From positions 124,001-188,000 of the forward strand of contig JBOEHK010000001.1 of assembly GCA_050633885.1 (NCBI GenBank): a DNA stretch of 64,000 bases, given 5' to 3'. Under the pieces are notes generated by a model that searched no databases, was not told the origin of the DNA, and worked only from the letters and a program-made list of their open reading frames with translations. The DNA comes from JAWSVE01 sp050633885 (GTDB lineage Bacteria; Pseudomonadota; Gammaproteobacteria; Pseudomonadales; Cellvibrionaceae). Positions within the stretch are counted from its first letter, which is position 1. Each line of letters opens with the position of its first letter. Positions 1 to 9,699 of this stretch are shown here, in pieces. A program made the translations under genes and the position numbers.

Positions 1-1175
1 CACGTATTCTTCCGTCGACCTTATTGCTAGGTTTTTTCTCTGCCTTGACTTTTTCTTCCTCCTCTCTTGCTGAGTCAGAAGTTGTTGATTATTCCAAAGA
101 TCAATCATGGTTGTGCCGATCTTCTGCTGGAAGTCTAGGTGCGTGTGATAGAAACATGACAACGACAATCGTATCTGCAAATGGATCTTTAGCAGAAGAA
201 AAATGGTCTGAAAATCCAAAAGCACCAATTGATTGTTTTTATGTTTACCCGACGGTTTCACTCGATAAAACAGGCAATAGCGACATGCTTGCTGGCCCTG
301 AAGAATATTCAGTTATCCGTCAACAGTTTGCACGATTTGGCTCTAAATGCAGGACATTTGCTCCTCTATATCGCCAAATCACGTTAACAGCCTTGCGAGC
401 AGGTTTGGGGGGTGGTGAAGCAGTTGCGATGGATCGAGGGCTGGGTGTCAATGATGTAAAAGCAGCGTGGGATTATTATTTGAAAAATTATAATGATGGC
501 CGAGGTGTTGTGTTAGTTGGGCATTCACAAGGCTCAGGCGTTCTAACCAGTTTGATTAAAGACGAAATTGAAGGGAAACCGATTCAAGAAAAAATTATTT
601 CTGCGATGCTAATTGGTACCAACATACAAGTTCCTGATGGGAAGAAAGTGGGTGGAACGTTTAAATATATGCCTTTGTGTACGTCAGGCGATCAAACGCA
701 ATGTATCGTGACTTATGCTTCTTTCCGTTCAACGGTTAAACCGCCAAAAAATAGTTTGTTTGGCCGCAGTGGAAAAGGAACGCAGAGTGCTTGCACAAAT
801 CCGGCGCAATTAGCAAATGGTACAAATGAATTGCATGCTTATTTAAATACTCAAGAAGGTGTCAGTACCTCTAGTGTTGCGCCATTAAAGTGGACTAAGA
901 CTCAGGAAAAACTTGAAACTCCATTTGCCAGTGTTCCGGGTCTGTTAAGTGCAGAATGTGTTTCACATGATGGCTTTTCTTATTTAGAGATGACGGTAAA
1001 TGCTGATCCGTCTGACCCTAGAGCAGATGATATTTCTGGTGATGTTATAGCTAATGGCATCGTGAATGCTGGTTGGGGATTACATTTAGTTGATATGAAT
1101 ATTGCGATGGGTAATTTATTAACGATAACAGAAAAGCAAACGGCTGCTCATTTAAACGCCAGCAATAAGCGTTAA
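1..1175 (+). CDS. DUF3089-type alpha/beta hydrolase, 5' end outside window
   Basis: Probable exported or periplasmic serine hydrolase of the DUF3089 family; the substrate is unknown. The reading frame is open from the left edge. A TTG at 24 could start a 383-residue protein, but the frame continues upstream without a stop and reads as the middle of a signal peptide, so the true start is probably outside the window. The nucleophile elbow GHSQGS (Ser about residue 168 counted from the TTG) lies in the expected place, followed by Cys-rich loops. The N-terminal hydrophobic stretch ends near AES, a plausible signal peptidase site. An intrinsic terminator follows. Family call fairly sure; function unknown. 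Confidence 0.8.
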   Translation, partial: RILPSTLLLGFFSALTFSSSSLAESEVVDYSKDQSWLCRSSAGSLGACDRNMTTTIVSANGSLAEEKWSENPKAPIDCFYVYPTVSLDKTGNSDMLAGPEEYSVIRQQFARFGSKCRTFAPLYRQITLTALRAGLGGGEAVAMDRGLGVNDVKAAWDYYLKNYNDGRGVVLVGHSQGSGVLTSLIKDEIEGKPIQEKIISAMLIGTNIQVPDGKKVGGTFKYMPLCTSGDQTQCIVTYASFRSTVKPPKNSLFGRSGKGTQSACTNPAQLANGTNELHAYLNTQEGVSTSSVAPLKWTKTQEKLETPFASVPGLLSAECVSHDGFSYLEMTVNADPSDPRADDISGDVIANGIVNAGWGLHLVDMNIAMGNLLTITEKQTAAHLNASNKR

Positions 1176-1220
1176 TAAAAAGACTAAATTATTCAAAAAT
1201 CGTAATCAGCTCTTAATGAA

Positions 1221-1252
1221 AACCTCTTATCTTTTGGGTAAGAGGTTTTTTT
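1221..1252 (+). terminator. Rho-independent terminator after the DUF3089 hydrolase
   Basis: A perfect 9-bp stem (1221-1229 pairing with 1239-1247) closes a short loop and runs into a T tract at about 1246-1252. It lies about 45 bases after the hydrolase stop codon, so it most likely ends that transcript. Confidence 0.85.
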
Positions 1253-1448
1253 ATTTTCTGAGAATACTGTTACACTCCGCGCCTAAAATTTAAATAGGAC
1301 AATTATCTTTGTGAGAAAGAACGCTCATAGAGGCAATTATATGTTGTCAATAATTTTTTATGGTTCTAAAATAACCTTGTCTATATCAATGTTATTCAAT
1401 AATTGCTCATCTAAACGATCTAAATGACGACCGAGAGTATTGTGTACT

Positions 1449-2405
1449 ATGCCATACCAATTTGATCCTGAGTTTGTTAAAGCTTTAGGTTTTTTAAAAG
1501 ATAATCCGATTGACGATGCTGTTGCATCTAGAGTCCGCTATGAGCAAACGATACAAGCGTTGACGCCGGATCTTGATACTTCTGGTCTGACAATCATAGA
1601 TAAAAAAATTCCGGGCTATCAATCAGATTCGGAAGTGCCGATACGAGTATATATTCCGGATAATATTGAAAAACCTGGCCCCGCTCTATTGGATATTCAT
1701 GGTGGTGGTTTCGTTATTGGTAGTATAGAAACCGAACATGCTGTTGCAGTACGTTTTGCAAAATCTCTTGGTGTGATTGTTGTGTCGGTTGATTATCGGC
1801 TTGCACCAGAACATCCTTTCCCTGCAGGTCTGCATGATTGTTATGCGGCTTTAAAATGGATGCATTCTCAGGCTAAAGAGCTTTCTATTGATCGAAATAA
1901 AATTGGAGTTTACGGCGTCAGTGCTGGGGGCGGCTTAGCGGCGGGGTTAACTTTTCTTGCGCGAGATATGGGCGGACCCGATATTTGTTTTCAGTGTTTG
2001 AATATTCCTGAATTGGATGATCGATTAGAAACGGAGAGCGCAAAACAATTTGTTGATACGCCGGTATGGAATCGCCCAAAAGCGTTGACAAGTTGGCGCT
2101 ATTATTTAGGTGAAGAGTATTCGCGTGGCAGTGATGATGTTCCTGAGCAAGCGGCGCCTGCTCGAGCAAAAGATCTTCGTGACTTACCGCCGGCATTTGT
2201 AAGCGCAATGGAGTTTGATCCATTGCGAGACGAAGATGTTGCTTATGCATTGCGATTAATGCAATCAGGGGTTCAAACAGAATTGCATTCTTATCCAGGA
2301 ACTTTTCATGGCTCTTCTATGTTCCCTGCTGAGGTCACTAAACGCCAATCTGCCGATATGCTAGGCGCATTAAGACGAGGTTTGAAAATCAAAAGTGATA
2401 AGTAG
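1449..2405 (+). CDS. HSL-family alpha/beta hydrolase (esterase/lipase-like)
   Basis: Carboxylesterase of the hormone-sensitive-lipase family. It carries the oxyanion-hole motif HGGGF (about residues 84-88) and the nucleophile motif GVSAGG (Ser about 158). The acid is probably in FDPLRDE and the base in GTFHGSS near the C-terminus. At 318 residues it has the usual family length. I place the start at the ATG at 1449; a TTG nine bases upstream is in frame but less likely. It stands alone between a terminator and the convergent DUF3108 gene. The natural substrate (acyl ester, lactone or other) cannot be told from sequence. Confidence 0.88.
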   Translation: MPYQFDPEFVKALGFLKDNPIDDAVASRVRYEQTIQALTPDLDTSGLTIIDKKIPGYQSDSEVPIRVYIPDNIEKPGPALLDIHGGGFVIGSIETEHAVAVRFAKSLGVIVVSVDYRLAPEHPFPAGLHDCYAALKWMHSQAKELSIDRNKIGVYGVSAGGGLAAGLTFLARDMGGPDICFQCLNIPELDDRLETESAKQFVDTPVWNRPKALTSWRYYLGEEYSRGSDDVPEQAAPARAKDLRDLPPAFVSAMEFDPLRDEDVAYALRLMQSGVQTELHSYPGTFHGSSMFPAEVTKRQSADMLGALRRGLKIKSDK

Positions 2406-2441
2406 CGATAAAAATAGCGATATTATATAAACTGGGGAATG

Positions 2442-3179
2442 TTAAATTCCGGTGACATTTCTTCCATTAATTGTTGCACTATTTAAATCAATTTCATAAC
2501 TTTTACTGCCATCTTTTTGTTCAACTTTTACCATCAAATAATTCCATTCGGGTGCTAGCCAAAAAAAAGTATGGCGCTTTTTATCGTTAGAGTGAAGGCG
2601 TTTTACTTTTATGGTGTTAAACTTACCTGCTGGTGTTGAAATTTTCTCTTCTCCTACGATTTTAAATTCGTAAGTCTTTATTCTCCCACCGTCAGCAATT
2701 TCATAGGGTTTTAATTTTCTGTTGTTGATTAGGTCAGATTGAATTTGTAGTTGATAACTTAATTTGTCAAAGGCGCTATCAGGTATGACCATTGTCCACG
2801 GTTTGCTTTCAACATTGTTTATGACCTTTTTCTTTTCCCAATCAAAATCTAATACCGCTTTTCTATCTCGACCTAGTCCAGTTCGCGTGTAAGTATAATG
2901 CTGTGGTTGAACGCGTGAATTTTCAGTCCAGATAAATTCACTGGTCTCCCTGAGTTTTGCTAACCAGCTATCAGCAATAAAAGATAATTGTTGATTGCCG
3001 TTAGGTAGTGTTTCTAGTTTTCGTGTTGCCGTAACACCAATGCCACGAAATCTTGCTTTATAAATCGCTTCGAAATTTTTAACACCGTCTTTAGCGTCGC
3101 CAGAGAAGGCGTTCGCTGAAAAGAATAGAGTGACAAATGCCAAGTTGAAAACAAAAGCGCAAAAAGACTTGGATAACAT
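2442..3179 (-). CDS. DUF3108 domain protein, exported
   Basis: Conserved exported protein of the DUF3108 family; molecular function not established. The start chosen (3179) gives a clean signal peptide: short basic N-terminus, hydrophobic core, then a cleavage-like ANA-F site. A longer form from 3230 would put 17 hydrophilic residues in front of it. The mature part is about 220 residues, predicted mainly beta, with no catalytic motif I recognise. It lies just downstream of purN on the same strand, an arrangement seen in many gammaproteobacteria and probably co-transcribed. Confidence 0.8.
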   Translation of the reverse strand: MLSKSFCAFVFNLAFVTLFFSANAFSGDAKDGVKNFEAIYKARFRGIGVTATRKLETLPNGNQQLSFIADSWLAKLRETSEFIWTENSRVQPQHYTYTRTGLGRDRKAVLDFDWEKKKVINNVESKPWTMVIPDSAFDKLSYQLQIQSDLINNRKLKPYEIADGGRIKTYEFKIVGEEKISTPAGKFNTIKVKRLHSNDKKRHTFFWLAPEWNYLMVKVEQKDGSKSYEIDLNSATINGRNVTGI

Positions 3180-3249
3180 TGTGAAATACTGTTGTAAGCG
3201 TGGCATAACTATTTGCCCTGAGCTCGACATGAGGAGCTTATGTTTTGGT

Positions 3250-3930
3250 TTAATGAACGGTAGTGTCGATTAGATGCCCGTTCAGTGGTAAAAGTTCATT
3301 ATCAAGATAAGCTCTGCCGTTTTTTAATTGTAATTTCTTTTGGGCAAACCATTTTACGGCAAGTGGATAGATGACATGCTCTTGCGTCAATAGACGTTGT
3401 GCGAGGGAATCTGGCGTGTCGCCCTCAATGATGGGTACTTTGGCTTGGAGTATGGGTGGGCCGCCATCGAGCTCTTCAGTGACGAAGTGCACTGTAACGC
3501 CGTGCTCTTTGTCACCGGCTTCTATTGCCCGTTTGTGCGTATGCAGTCCTGGATATTTAGGGAGAAGCGAAGGGTGTATATTGATGAGTTTGCCCAGATA
3601 GTGGGAAACAAATTCTGGCGTCAATATTCGCATAAAGCCCGCGAGGACAATCAGATCGGGAGAGTGTTGGTCGATAATATTGATGAGTGCTTCATCAAAT
3701 GATTCTCGCGTAGAAAAATCTTTGTGATCAATTGTCTCAGCTGGAATATCGGCATGAGAAGCTCGTTCTAATCCTTTAACGTTGGGGCGGTTGCTTATCA
3801 CGGCGATAATTTCAATCGGTAAATCACCATTTTTTTGTCCATCAATAATGGCTTGCAGGTTTGTACCTCCTCCTGAGATGAGAACGACAACACGGCAAGT
3901 TTGTTTTACTTTTTGATGGTTTGAGTTCAT
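3250..3930 (-). CDS. purN: Phosphoribosylglycinamide formyltransferase
   Basis: Third step of de novo purine synthesis: transfers a formyl group from 10-formyl-tetrahydrofolate to GAR, in the cytoplasm. The phosphate-binding motif VLISGGGTNLQA sits near the N-terminus. The catalytic region is visible as ISNRP, then NIHPSLLPKYPGLHTH (Asn and His of the active site), then the later HFVTEELDGGP segment with the Asp. Length 226 is normal, with a slightly extended N-terminus and C-terminus. It follows purM by 45 bases on the same strand, so purM-purN-DUF3108 is probably one operon. Confidence 0.97.
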   Translation of the reverse strand: MNSNHQKVKQTCRVVVLISGGGTNLQAIIDGQKNGDLPIEIIAVISNRPNVKGLERASHADIPAETIDHKDFSTRESFDEALINIIDQHSPDLIVLAGFMRILTPEFVSHYLGKLINIHPSLLPKYPGLHTHKRAIEAGDKEHGVTVHFVTEELDGGPPILQAKVPIIEGDTPDSLAQRLLTQEHVIYPLAVKWFAQKKLQLKNGRAYLDNELLPLNGHLIDTTVH

Positions 3931-3975
3931 GGTGATTGATCGTTTCTTCGTGATTTTATCGGTACGGCTTCAATG

Positions 3976-5043
3976 TTAACGAATAGTCACGAAGGGCGTT
4001 TGTTGATCGCTTTGGGCGATCTCACCGATGACACAAGCGTCTTCGCCTAGCGTGTTTAATAGCGAAATTGCTTGTTCCGCCTTATCGTTGGAAACGACGA
4101 TGACCATACCAATACCGCAATTAAATGTGCGATACATTTCAGTGTCAGTGACGTTGCCTTGTTCTTGTAGCCAGTCAAAAATAGCTAAGCGTTTCCATGC
4201 GTTGGAGTTGATGACTGCTTCAGTATTATCTGGCATCACACGAGGTATGTTTTCTAGCAATCCGCCGCCAGTGATATGCGAAAGCGCATGAACAGGGAGT
4301 TGTTTCATTAATTCCAAAAGTGGTTTCACATAAATTCGAGTAGGTTCTAGCAGCCAATCTTTTAGAGGCTTACCGTCTACTTCTTGGTTAAGAGTTAAAC
4401 CACTGCGATCGACAATCTTTCGGATTAAGGAGTAACCATTTGAATGAGGTCCGCTGGCAGAAAGCCCGATTAAGGTATCTCCGGATGCTACTTTGCTGCC
4501 ATCAATGATGTGATCTTTTTCGACAATGCCGACGGAAAACCCAGCGAGATCATAATCACCCAGCTCGTACATGCCAGGCATTTCTGCGGTTTCTCCGCCA
4601 ACAAGAGCACATCCAGATAATTCGCAGCCAGCGCCAATGCTGGAGACCACGTCACTGGCGACATTAACATCTAGTTTTGCCGTCGCATAATAATCTAAAA
4701 AAAAGAGAGGCTCTGCACCGGTGACAATAATGTCATTGACGCACATGGCAACAAGATCAATCCCGATGGTGTCATGTTTGTTAGCGTCGATGGCTAGCCG
4801 TAACTTCGTGCCGACGCCATCTGTTCCAGAAACGAGTACGGGTTTTTTGTATCCCTCAGGAAGCTCAAATAAGCCACCAAAACCGCCAAGACCACCCAGA
4901 ACACCGGGACGATGAGTTCTCCTCGCTACAGATTTGATGTTGTCTACCAGTGCATTGCCGGCGTCTATATCGACTCCTGCATCTTTGTAACTCAGTGATG
5001 ACTGTGTATTTGAGGCGTTTGGTGTATCTGAGGAATTGCTCAT
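3976..5043 (-). CDS. purM: Phosphoribosylformylglycinamidine cyclo-ligase (AIR synthetase)
   Basis: ATP-dependent ring closure of FGAM to aminoimidazole ribonucleotide, fifth step of purine synthesis. Typical features are the N-terminal SYKDAGVDIDAG, the glycine-rich GGLGGFGGLF loop, VSGTDGVGTKL, GGETAEMPGMY and SGPHSNGYSL. Length 355 is normal. First gene of the purM-purN-DUF3108 run; the 5' region faces the divergent DUF2066 gene, so the intergenic stretch 5044-5245 should hold promoters for both. I saw no clear PurR operator there. Confidence 0.97.
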   Translation of the reverse strand: MSNSSDTPNASNTQSSLSYKDAGVDIDAGNALVDNIKSVARRTHRPGVLGGLGGFGGLFELPEGYKKPVLVSGTDGVGTKLRLAIDANKHDTIGIDLVAMCVNDIIVTGAEPLFFLDYYATAKLDVNVASDVVSSIGAGCELSGCALVGGETAEMPGMYELGDYDLAGFSVGIVEKDHIIDGSKVASGDTLIGLSASGPHSNGYSLIRKIVDRSGLTLNQEVDGKPLKDWLLEPTRIYVKPLLELMKQLPVHALSHITGGGLLENIPRVMPDNTEAVINSNAWKRLAIFDWLQEQGNVTDTEMYRTFNCGIGMVIVVSNDKAEQAISLLNTLGEDACVIGEIAQSDQQTPFVTIR

Positions 5044-5245
5044 GCGGCCATTGAATCCAGAGGTTAGTGTTCGGAAAAGCGCGACATTTTATCAGCTTCT
5101 CTGACACCTGTGCAGAATTTAACGTATTGGTTTTTGATAATAATACCTATCGAGAATGGTGGTTATTTCGTATCCTTCTCTTCTTGTCTGTCGCTTCGCT
5201 GTTACAATAGCGCTATTTCACTAGATTGAGTTGTCGGGGGATCCT

Positions 5246-6370
5246 TTGAAATCGACAAGATTGCACCATTTTTCTACCTTTACATCGCTTTTGTTAGCCG
5301 TTATGAGTGTTTGCTCAATGGTTAATGCTGAGCCAATTGATTTGTATGAATACCATTCGTTAGTGGCGACTCAAACCCGCCCTGAAAGAAATCAGGCGAC
5401 GGCTGATGGTCTAGCAGAAATTATGATTCGAGCTTCCGGACAAGCGGGTGTACTTAAAAACGCAGGCGTAAAAAGTGCGTTAAGAAATCCCTCTCGTTAT
5501 CTGCTTGAGTATCGTTATCTGTCAACGGATAAAACAATTGAAGTTGATAATAAAACGGTTCCTGCCTATCAGTTAATTTTAAAATTCTCGGATTCTAGCA
5601 TCGAAAAGTTACTGAGAGATCAACAGTTGCCTATTTGGCCGGCTAACCGGCCCAGTGTGATGGTATGGCTTGTTGTTGATGAAGGAAAAACTAAACGTAT
5701 TATTTCAGAACAATATCTTCCCGAAGGAATTGAAGCCATAGAAGCTTCTGGAGCGCAGAGAGGGTTACCTGTTATTACTCCACAGGGTGATCTAGATGAT
5801 CTTGTCGTGACATCGGCAAAAAATATCTGGCGGTTAGATGAGCGATCAATCCGTAGAGCGTCTGAGCGATACGATCCTGATTCGATTTTGGTTGGGCGGT
5901 TGACGAAAACATCTCAGTCGAGATGGAGAGGATCATGGCTTTTAATTAATGAGGCGCGGTCTAAGACTTTTGATGGTACTGGGTCCGATTTGTCGAGTGT
6001 GATCGCCGAGGGAATAGGTGACTCGGCTGATTATTTTTTTCAGCTATATGGTTATGAGCCAACCGGTGGCGATCTAAAAAGCTATCTATTTTCTATCGAT
6101 GGAATCTCGGACTTTGGTGGTTATGCTAACGCTATGAAATACCTTGAAAGTATCGCTGTGGTAAGAGGCGTAGATGTTGTTGCTGTCAATAATGAAAATA
6201 TTTTATTGCGAGTGGCAACAGAAGTGAATTTAAATGCATTGGAGCAAGCGATCGCATTGGATGGCCGCTTAGATAAAGGTTATCAACAGTCCATGAGTCT
6301 AAATGGATCAACATTGACTCATGGAGTTGGCCTAGAGAGTAATCCGTCATCCTATATTTGGCGTAATTAA
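5246..6370 (+). CDS. DUF2066 domain protein, exported
   Basis: Conserved exported protein of the DUF2066 family; function unknown. I choose the TTG at 5246, which follows a GGGGGA ribosome-binding stretch at 5235-5240; another in-frame TTG at 5231 overlaps that site. The N-terminus has a basic stretch, a hydrophobic core and a cleavage-like VNA-E site, so the mature protein is likely periplasmic or envelope-located. It sits between purM (divergent) and hda (same strand, 52 bases downstream), a conserved neighbourhood in gammaproteobacteria. No enzyme motif seen. Confidence 0.8.
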   Translation: MKSTRLHHFSTFTSLLLAVMSVCSMVNAEPIDLYEYHSLVATQTRPERNQATADGLAEIMIRASGQAGVLKNAGVKSALRNPSRYLLEYRYLSTDKTIEVDNKTVPAYQLILKFSDSSIEKLLRDQQLPIWPANRPSVMVWLVVDEGKTKRIISEQYLPEGIEAIEASGAQRGLPVITPQGDLDDLVVTSAKNIWRLDERSIRRASERYDPDSILVGRLTKTSQSRWRGSWLLINEARSKTFDGTGSDLSSVIAEGIGDSADYFFQLYGYEPTGGDLKSYLFSIDGISDFGGYANAMKYLESIAVVRGVDVVAVNNENILLRVATEVNLNALEQAIALDGRLDKGYQQSMSLNGSTLTHGVGLESNPSSYIWRN

Positions 6371-6422
6371 TATCGTTACTAATATCAGTTAAATCATTCT
6401 TGTTTAAGGCGTATTCGGGTTT

Positions 6423-7136
6423 ATGGGTTTAGGAAAATCAAATCAATTGTCATTAGGTGTTTCTCTGAATGATGAAGCTACTTTTGATAATTATTATGCG
6501 CCGATATCCTCCAGCGCTCCTCAAGTCATTGACGTTCTTAAGCAACAAATTGAACCAGAGGGAGAGCTTTCTATTTATCTGTGGGGAAAGCCTGGCTGTG
6601 GTTTAACTCATTTGTTGCAGGCAAGTTGTCAGTATGCCAATGAAAAAGGCACTTATGCTCAATACATTCCTCTGCAAGATTTAGTGGGTTTTGCGCCGGA
6701 ATCTTTATTCGAAGGCTTGGAAGTTCAGGATTTAATTTGCCTTGACGGATTGCATACTGTTGCAGGCAATCCATTGTGGGATGAGGCTCTGTTCGTCTTA
6801 TTTAATCAAATGCGAGATGCCGGAAAGCGCCTTGTTTTTGGCGCAACACTAAATCCAAACGAATTATCCAGTTCTCTTCCGGATTTACAATCTCGTTTAA
6901 ATTGGTCTGTTGTTTTTCATCTCGAAGAGTTAAACGATGCCGATAAGCAGGCTGCACTTCAGCACCGAGCAAAAGCCCGTGGAATGGAAATGACTGATGA
7001 CGTAGCCCAATACATTATTAGTCACGCTCCGAGAGATATGAATGATTTATTTTATTTGTTAAATCGATTAGATGAGTTGTCATTGGTGGAGCAAAGAAAG
7101 TTAACAATTCCCTTTGTGAAAGAAGTCATTAAATAG
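6423..7136 (+). CDS. hda: DnaA regulatory inactivator Hda
   Basis: AAA+ protein related to DnaA. With the DNA-loaded sliding clamp it promotes hydrolysis of ATP on DnaA and so prevents re-initiation of replication. The N-terminus has a QLSLGVSL segment resembling the clamp-binding peptide, followed by FDNYY, the nucleotide-binding loop WGKPGCGLTH, the LICLDGLH Walker B-like region and the LQSRL box. Length 237 is normal. It follows the DUF2066 gene, a conserved pairing. Confidence 0.95.
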   Translation: MGLGKSNQLSLGVSLNDEATFDNYYAPISSSAPQVIDVLKQQIEPEGELSIYLWGKPGCGLTHLLQASCQYANEKGTYAQYIPLQDLVGFAPESLFEGLEVQDLICLDGLHTVAGNPLWDEALFVLFNQMRDAGKRLVFGATLNPNELSSSLPDLQSRLNWSVVFHLEELNDADKQAALQHRAKARGMEMTDDVAQYIISHAPRDMNDLFYLLNRLDELSLVEQRKLTIPFVKEVIK

Positions 7137-7173
7137 GTTTAGTCGTTATAACCAGCCTGCCTTTTCACTGGTC

Positions 7174-9045
7174 TTACAATTCAGAGCACGACATGCAGTG
7201 AGCGAAAGTCGTTGGCTTTTTTCCATTTTCTTTCGCCAGTTTTATCACGTCAATAAAGCTTTTCCATTGAGTCGAATTCCTTACAGATTGAATGACCGAT
7301 GAGCGATAGATATGTTTATCCAGTCCTGCTTTCGCTAACATTTTAATGGTCTGATTCGAAAGGCTATTAACGGCTTGTTGAAATGGTGATAATTGAGGCT
7401 CGACGACTTTAATGCGATATTTTTCAATGCCAGCCTTTTCTGCCGCAGATGCGATAGCATCATTTAGATAACCTAGTTTGTCGATGAGCCCATAACTTTG
7501 TGCCGCTGTGCCACTCCATACTCGACCTTGGGCAATAGCGTGAATGCTTTCCGGCTCCTGTGATCTACCAGTAGCCACTAAATTAATAAATCGCTGATAA
7601 ATATTGTCCACCTGATGCTGTAAAACGTTTTGGGTAAGCGGTGACATTGGCATGTCGATACGCATAGCTCCGGCTAAATCGGTTGTGGCAATTCCATCGG
7701 TAGAAATGCCTAATTCGCTTAATGTTTTGTTAAATGTTGGTAGGATAGCGAACACGCCAATTGATCCTGTTAGTGTGGTGGGGGTCGCCCAAATTTCATC
7801 GGCATCGGCTGAAATCCAATAGCCGCCAGAAGCGGCAACACTTCCCATTGAAATAATAATTGGAATGCCTGCATTTTTTGTGGCGACTAATTCATTGCGA
7901 ATAATCTCTGATGCAAATGCACTTCCGCCTCCGCTATCAATTCGTAAGACGATGGCTTTTGTATCAGAGTCTTCTCGCGCTTGCTGAATGAGCTGTGCAA
8001 GTGAGTCTCCCCCAATATTTCCCGGCGGCTGAATACCGTCGTAAATTGTTCCGCTTGCGACAATTAAACTCACAGCGTCTTTTGATAAATTGGGAGAGCG
8101 TTTAAGGTGAGCAATGTATTGGTCAAGATCAATGGCCTTGTAGTCATCACCCTTTTTATTCTTGCCGAAAGCAGAATATAGTCGAGTCATGAGTTCGCTA
8201 TGGGTAACCAATTCATCAACGAGTTTTGTATTCACCGCTAACTGTGCCGCATCACCTTGGACGTCATTTAAATAGTTATCGTAATTGTTGATGTAATCAT
8301 TGATAGCGTCTTTAGGTAATCCCCTTTGGGTTTCTACACGGCTGGTGTAAACACTCCAAAGCTCATTTATCCACTGTGTATTGTGTTCTCGAGATTCGGG
8401 AGACATGTTATTGCGTGTGAATGGCTCAACGGCATCTTTGAAACCACCAACACGAAAAACATGGACATCGATGTGTAACTTTTCTATACCTGCCTGATAA
8501 TAATTCCTAAAGCTGCCATAACCTGTTAGCAGAACAGAACCCATCGGATGCATATAAACTGTATCGGCAAAGCTCGCGAGGAAATATTGGTTTTGATCAT
8601 AAAAATCACTCATCACAATGATTTCTTTACTGGTTTTTTTAAATGCTTCTAACGCTTGAGCTATCTCTTCTAGCTTGCTGATGCCACCTCCCGTAAAAAA
8701 TCCTAAATCTAAGATGAGTTGCGAAATGCGATCGTCTTTACTGGCTGTATTAATGGCGAGCACAACGTCACGGACTAGCGTTTCTGCATTTCTACCGTCA
8801 CCTTGAGCCATAATTTCGGCAATAGGATCGATGTAACTATATTGATCGACTAAAGAACCATTGATTTGAATTCGAAGCGGGGCGCTACTGGGCAAGGGTT
8901 TTGATTTGTTGCCGAAAAGAGCGCCAATGACAATGAACAAAAGAAACAGAAAAATAACATTGAGAACAACAACCCGTGTCCAAGTGATTACTTTTCCAAT
9001 GGTGACAAAAGATCGTTTCAGAAATCCGGATTTGCTGTTGGCCAT
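7174..9045 (-). CDS. sppA: Signal peptide peptidase SppA, long (67K) type
   Basis: Inner-membrane serine protease that degrades cleaved signal peptides. One N-terminal membrane segment (about residues 22-43) is followed by two tandem ClpP/crotonase-like halves, as in the E. coli enzyme. The catalytic lysine is in the first half (Lys203 in GGFKDAVEPF) and the nucleophile in the second (Ser406 in AASGGYW). At 623 residues it has the normal long form. The C-terminal tail ends in a short Cys-containing stretch (HCMSCSEL), which I do not recall as typical. It converges on hda. Confidence 0.95.
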   Translation of the reverse strand: MANSKSGFLKRSFVTIGKVITWTRVVVLNVIFLFLLFIVIGALFGNKSKPLPSSAPLRIQINGSLVDQYSYIDPIAEIMAQGDGRNAETLVRDVVLAINTASKDDRISQLILDLGFFTGGGISKLEEIAQALEAFKKTSKEIIVMSDFYDQNQYFLASFADTVYMHPMGSVLLTGYGSFRNYYQAGIEKLHIDVHVFRVGGFKDAVEPFTRNNMSPESREHNTQWINELWSVYTSRVETQRGLPKDAINDYINNYDNYLNDVQGDAAQLAVNTKLVDELVTHSELMTRLYSAFGKNKKGDDYKAIDLDQYIAHLKRSPNLSKDAVSLIVASGTIYDGIQPPGNIGGDSLAQLIQQAREDSDTKAIVLRIDSGGGSAFASEIIRNELVATKNAGIPIIISMGSVAASGGYWISADADEIWATPTTLTGSIGVFAILPTFNKTLSELGISTDGIATTDLAGAMRIDMPMSPLTQNVLQHQVDNIYQRFINLVATGRSQEPESIHAIAQGRVWSGTAAQSYGLIDKLGYLNDAIASAAEKAGIEKYRIKVVEPQLSPFQQAVNSLSNQTIKMLAKAGLDKHIYRSSVIQSVRNSTQWKSFIDVIKLAKENGKKPTTFAHCMSCSEL

Positions 9046-9098
9046 TTTTCTTCTCTTGTTTTAGTGCTTGGTTGAAGTTGGTTTTTTTCTGGTGGCAA

Positions 9099-9125
9099 TA
9101 ACGATTTTCGTCGAAATAATCGTTA
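9099..9125. repeat. Inverted repeat upstream of sppA
   Basis: An 8-base inverted repeat (9099-9106 and 9118-9125) is separated by 11 bases that are themselves nearly palindromic. It lies about 55 bases upstream of the sppA start and could be an operator or an RNA hairpin in the sppA leader; no regulator is identified. Confidence 0.45.
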
Positions 9126-9135
9126 CTGAAAAAAT

Positions 9136-9167
9136 GTGGTCGTGAATAACAGTGGTCGCGAAAAACA
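9136..9167. repeat. Two tandem 16-bp repeats
   Basis: Units at 9136-9151 and 9152-9167 match at 14 of 16 positions, and a degraded third copy seems to follow at 9168. They lie in the sppA upstream region next to the inverted repeat. They may be a binding array or simple slippage duplication. Confidence 0.5.
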
Positions 9168-9249
9168 GTAGCTGCAAAATGGTTAGTTAATCAATGCCGT
9201 CATCTATTCATTAGTAAAAAGAAAACTTTTATCGGTGCCTTCACCAGTT

Positions 9250-9687
9250 CTATTGGGTGCTTTCATTGTTGGGTGGCTTTACTCGCTGCATCCAGCGGCT
9301 AGTGTAGGCTGCTGTGATGAAGATGATAATACAGAGTGTGAGCATAAGAGTGTCAAGCCATTCGCCTTGAGGGTCCATGACTTTCATGACGCTAGGAATA
9401 AAATACATGACGATAATAAAACATAACCAGCTATAAGCTCGATATTTTCCTAGCATCATACCGGGTAAAACCATAAGAAGAGGAAGAGATTGGATACACC
9501 AGCGCGTTAAAGATCCCGTTTCCTCCGTGAGGTTTACCCATGTAATAATGGCTAGCATACCAAGATAAGCGCTACAGGTAATGACTTTGGCGATCAAAAG
9601 GTGTTGAGGATTTGAGGGGGTAAATGTTTTCGCTGTATCCGGCTCGTTACCTTCAGTGTTTTCAGTATTGGTATCAATAGCGTTCAT
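9250..9687 (-). CDS. DUF2069 membrane protein
   Basis: Small inner-membrane protein of the DUF2069 family; role unknown. After a polar N-terminus of about 30 residues there are four hydrophobic segments (about residues 32-50, 65-77, 83-98 and 112-128), the last two separated by a loop with VMDPQGEW. Length 145 is typical. It lies 12 bases downstream of wrbA on the same strand; arsC-wrbA-DUF2069 is a familiar run in Pseudomonas-like genomes and is probably one transcription unit. Confidence 0.82.
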   Translation of the reverse strand: MNAIDTNTENTEGNEPDTAKTFTPSNPQHLLIAKVITCSAYLGMLAIITWVNLTEETGSLTRWCIQSLPLLMVLPGMMLGKYRAYSWLCFIIVMYFIPSVMKVMDPQGEWLDTLMLTLCIIIFITAAYTSRWMQRVKPPNNESTQ

Positions 9688-9699
9688 AATGACCTGCGC

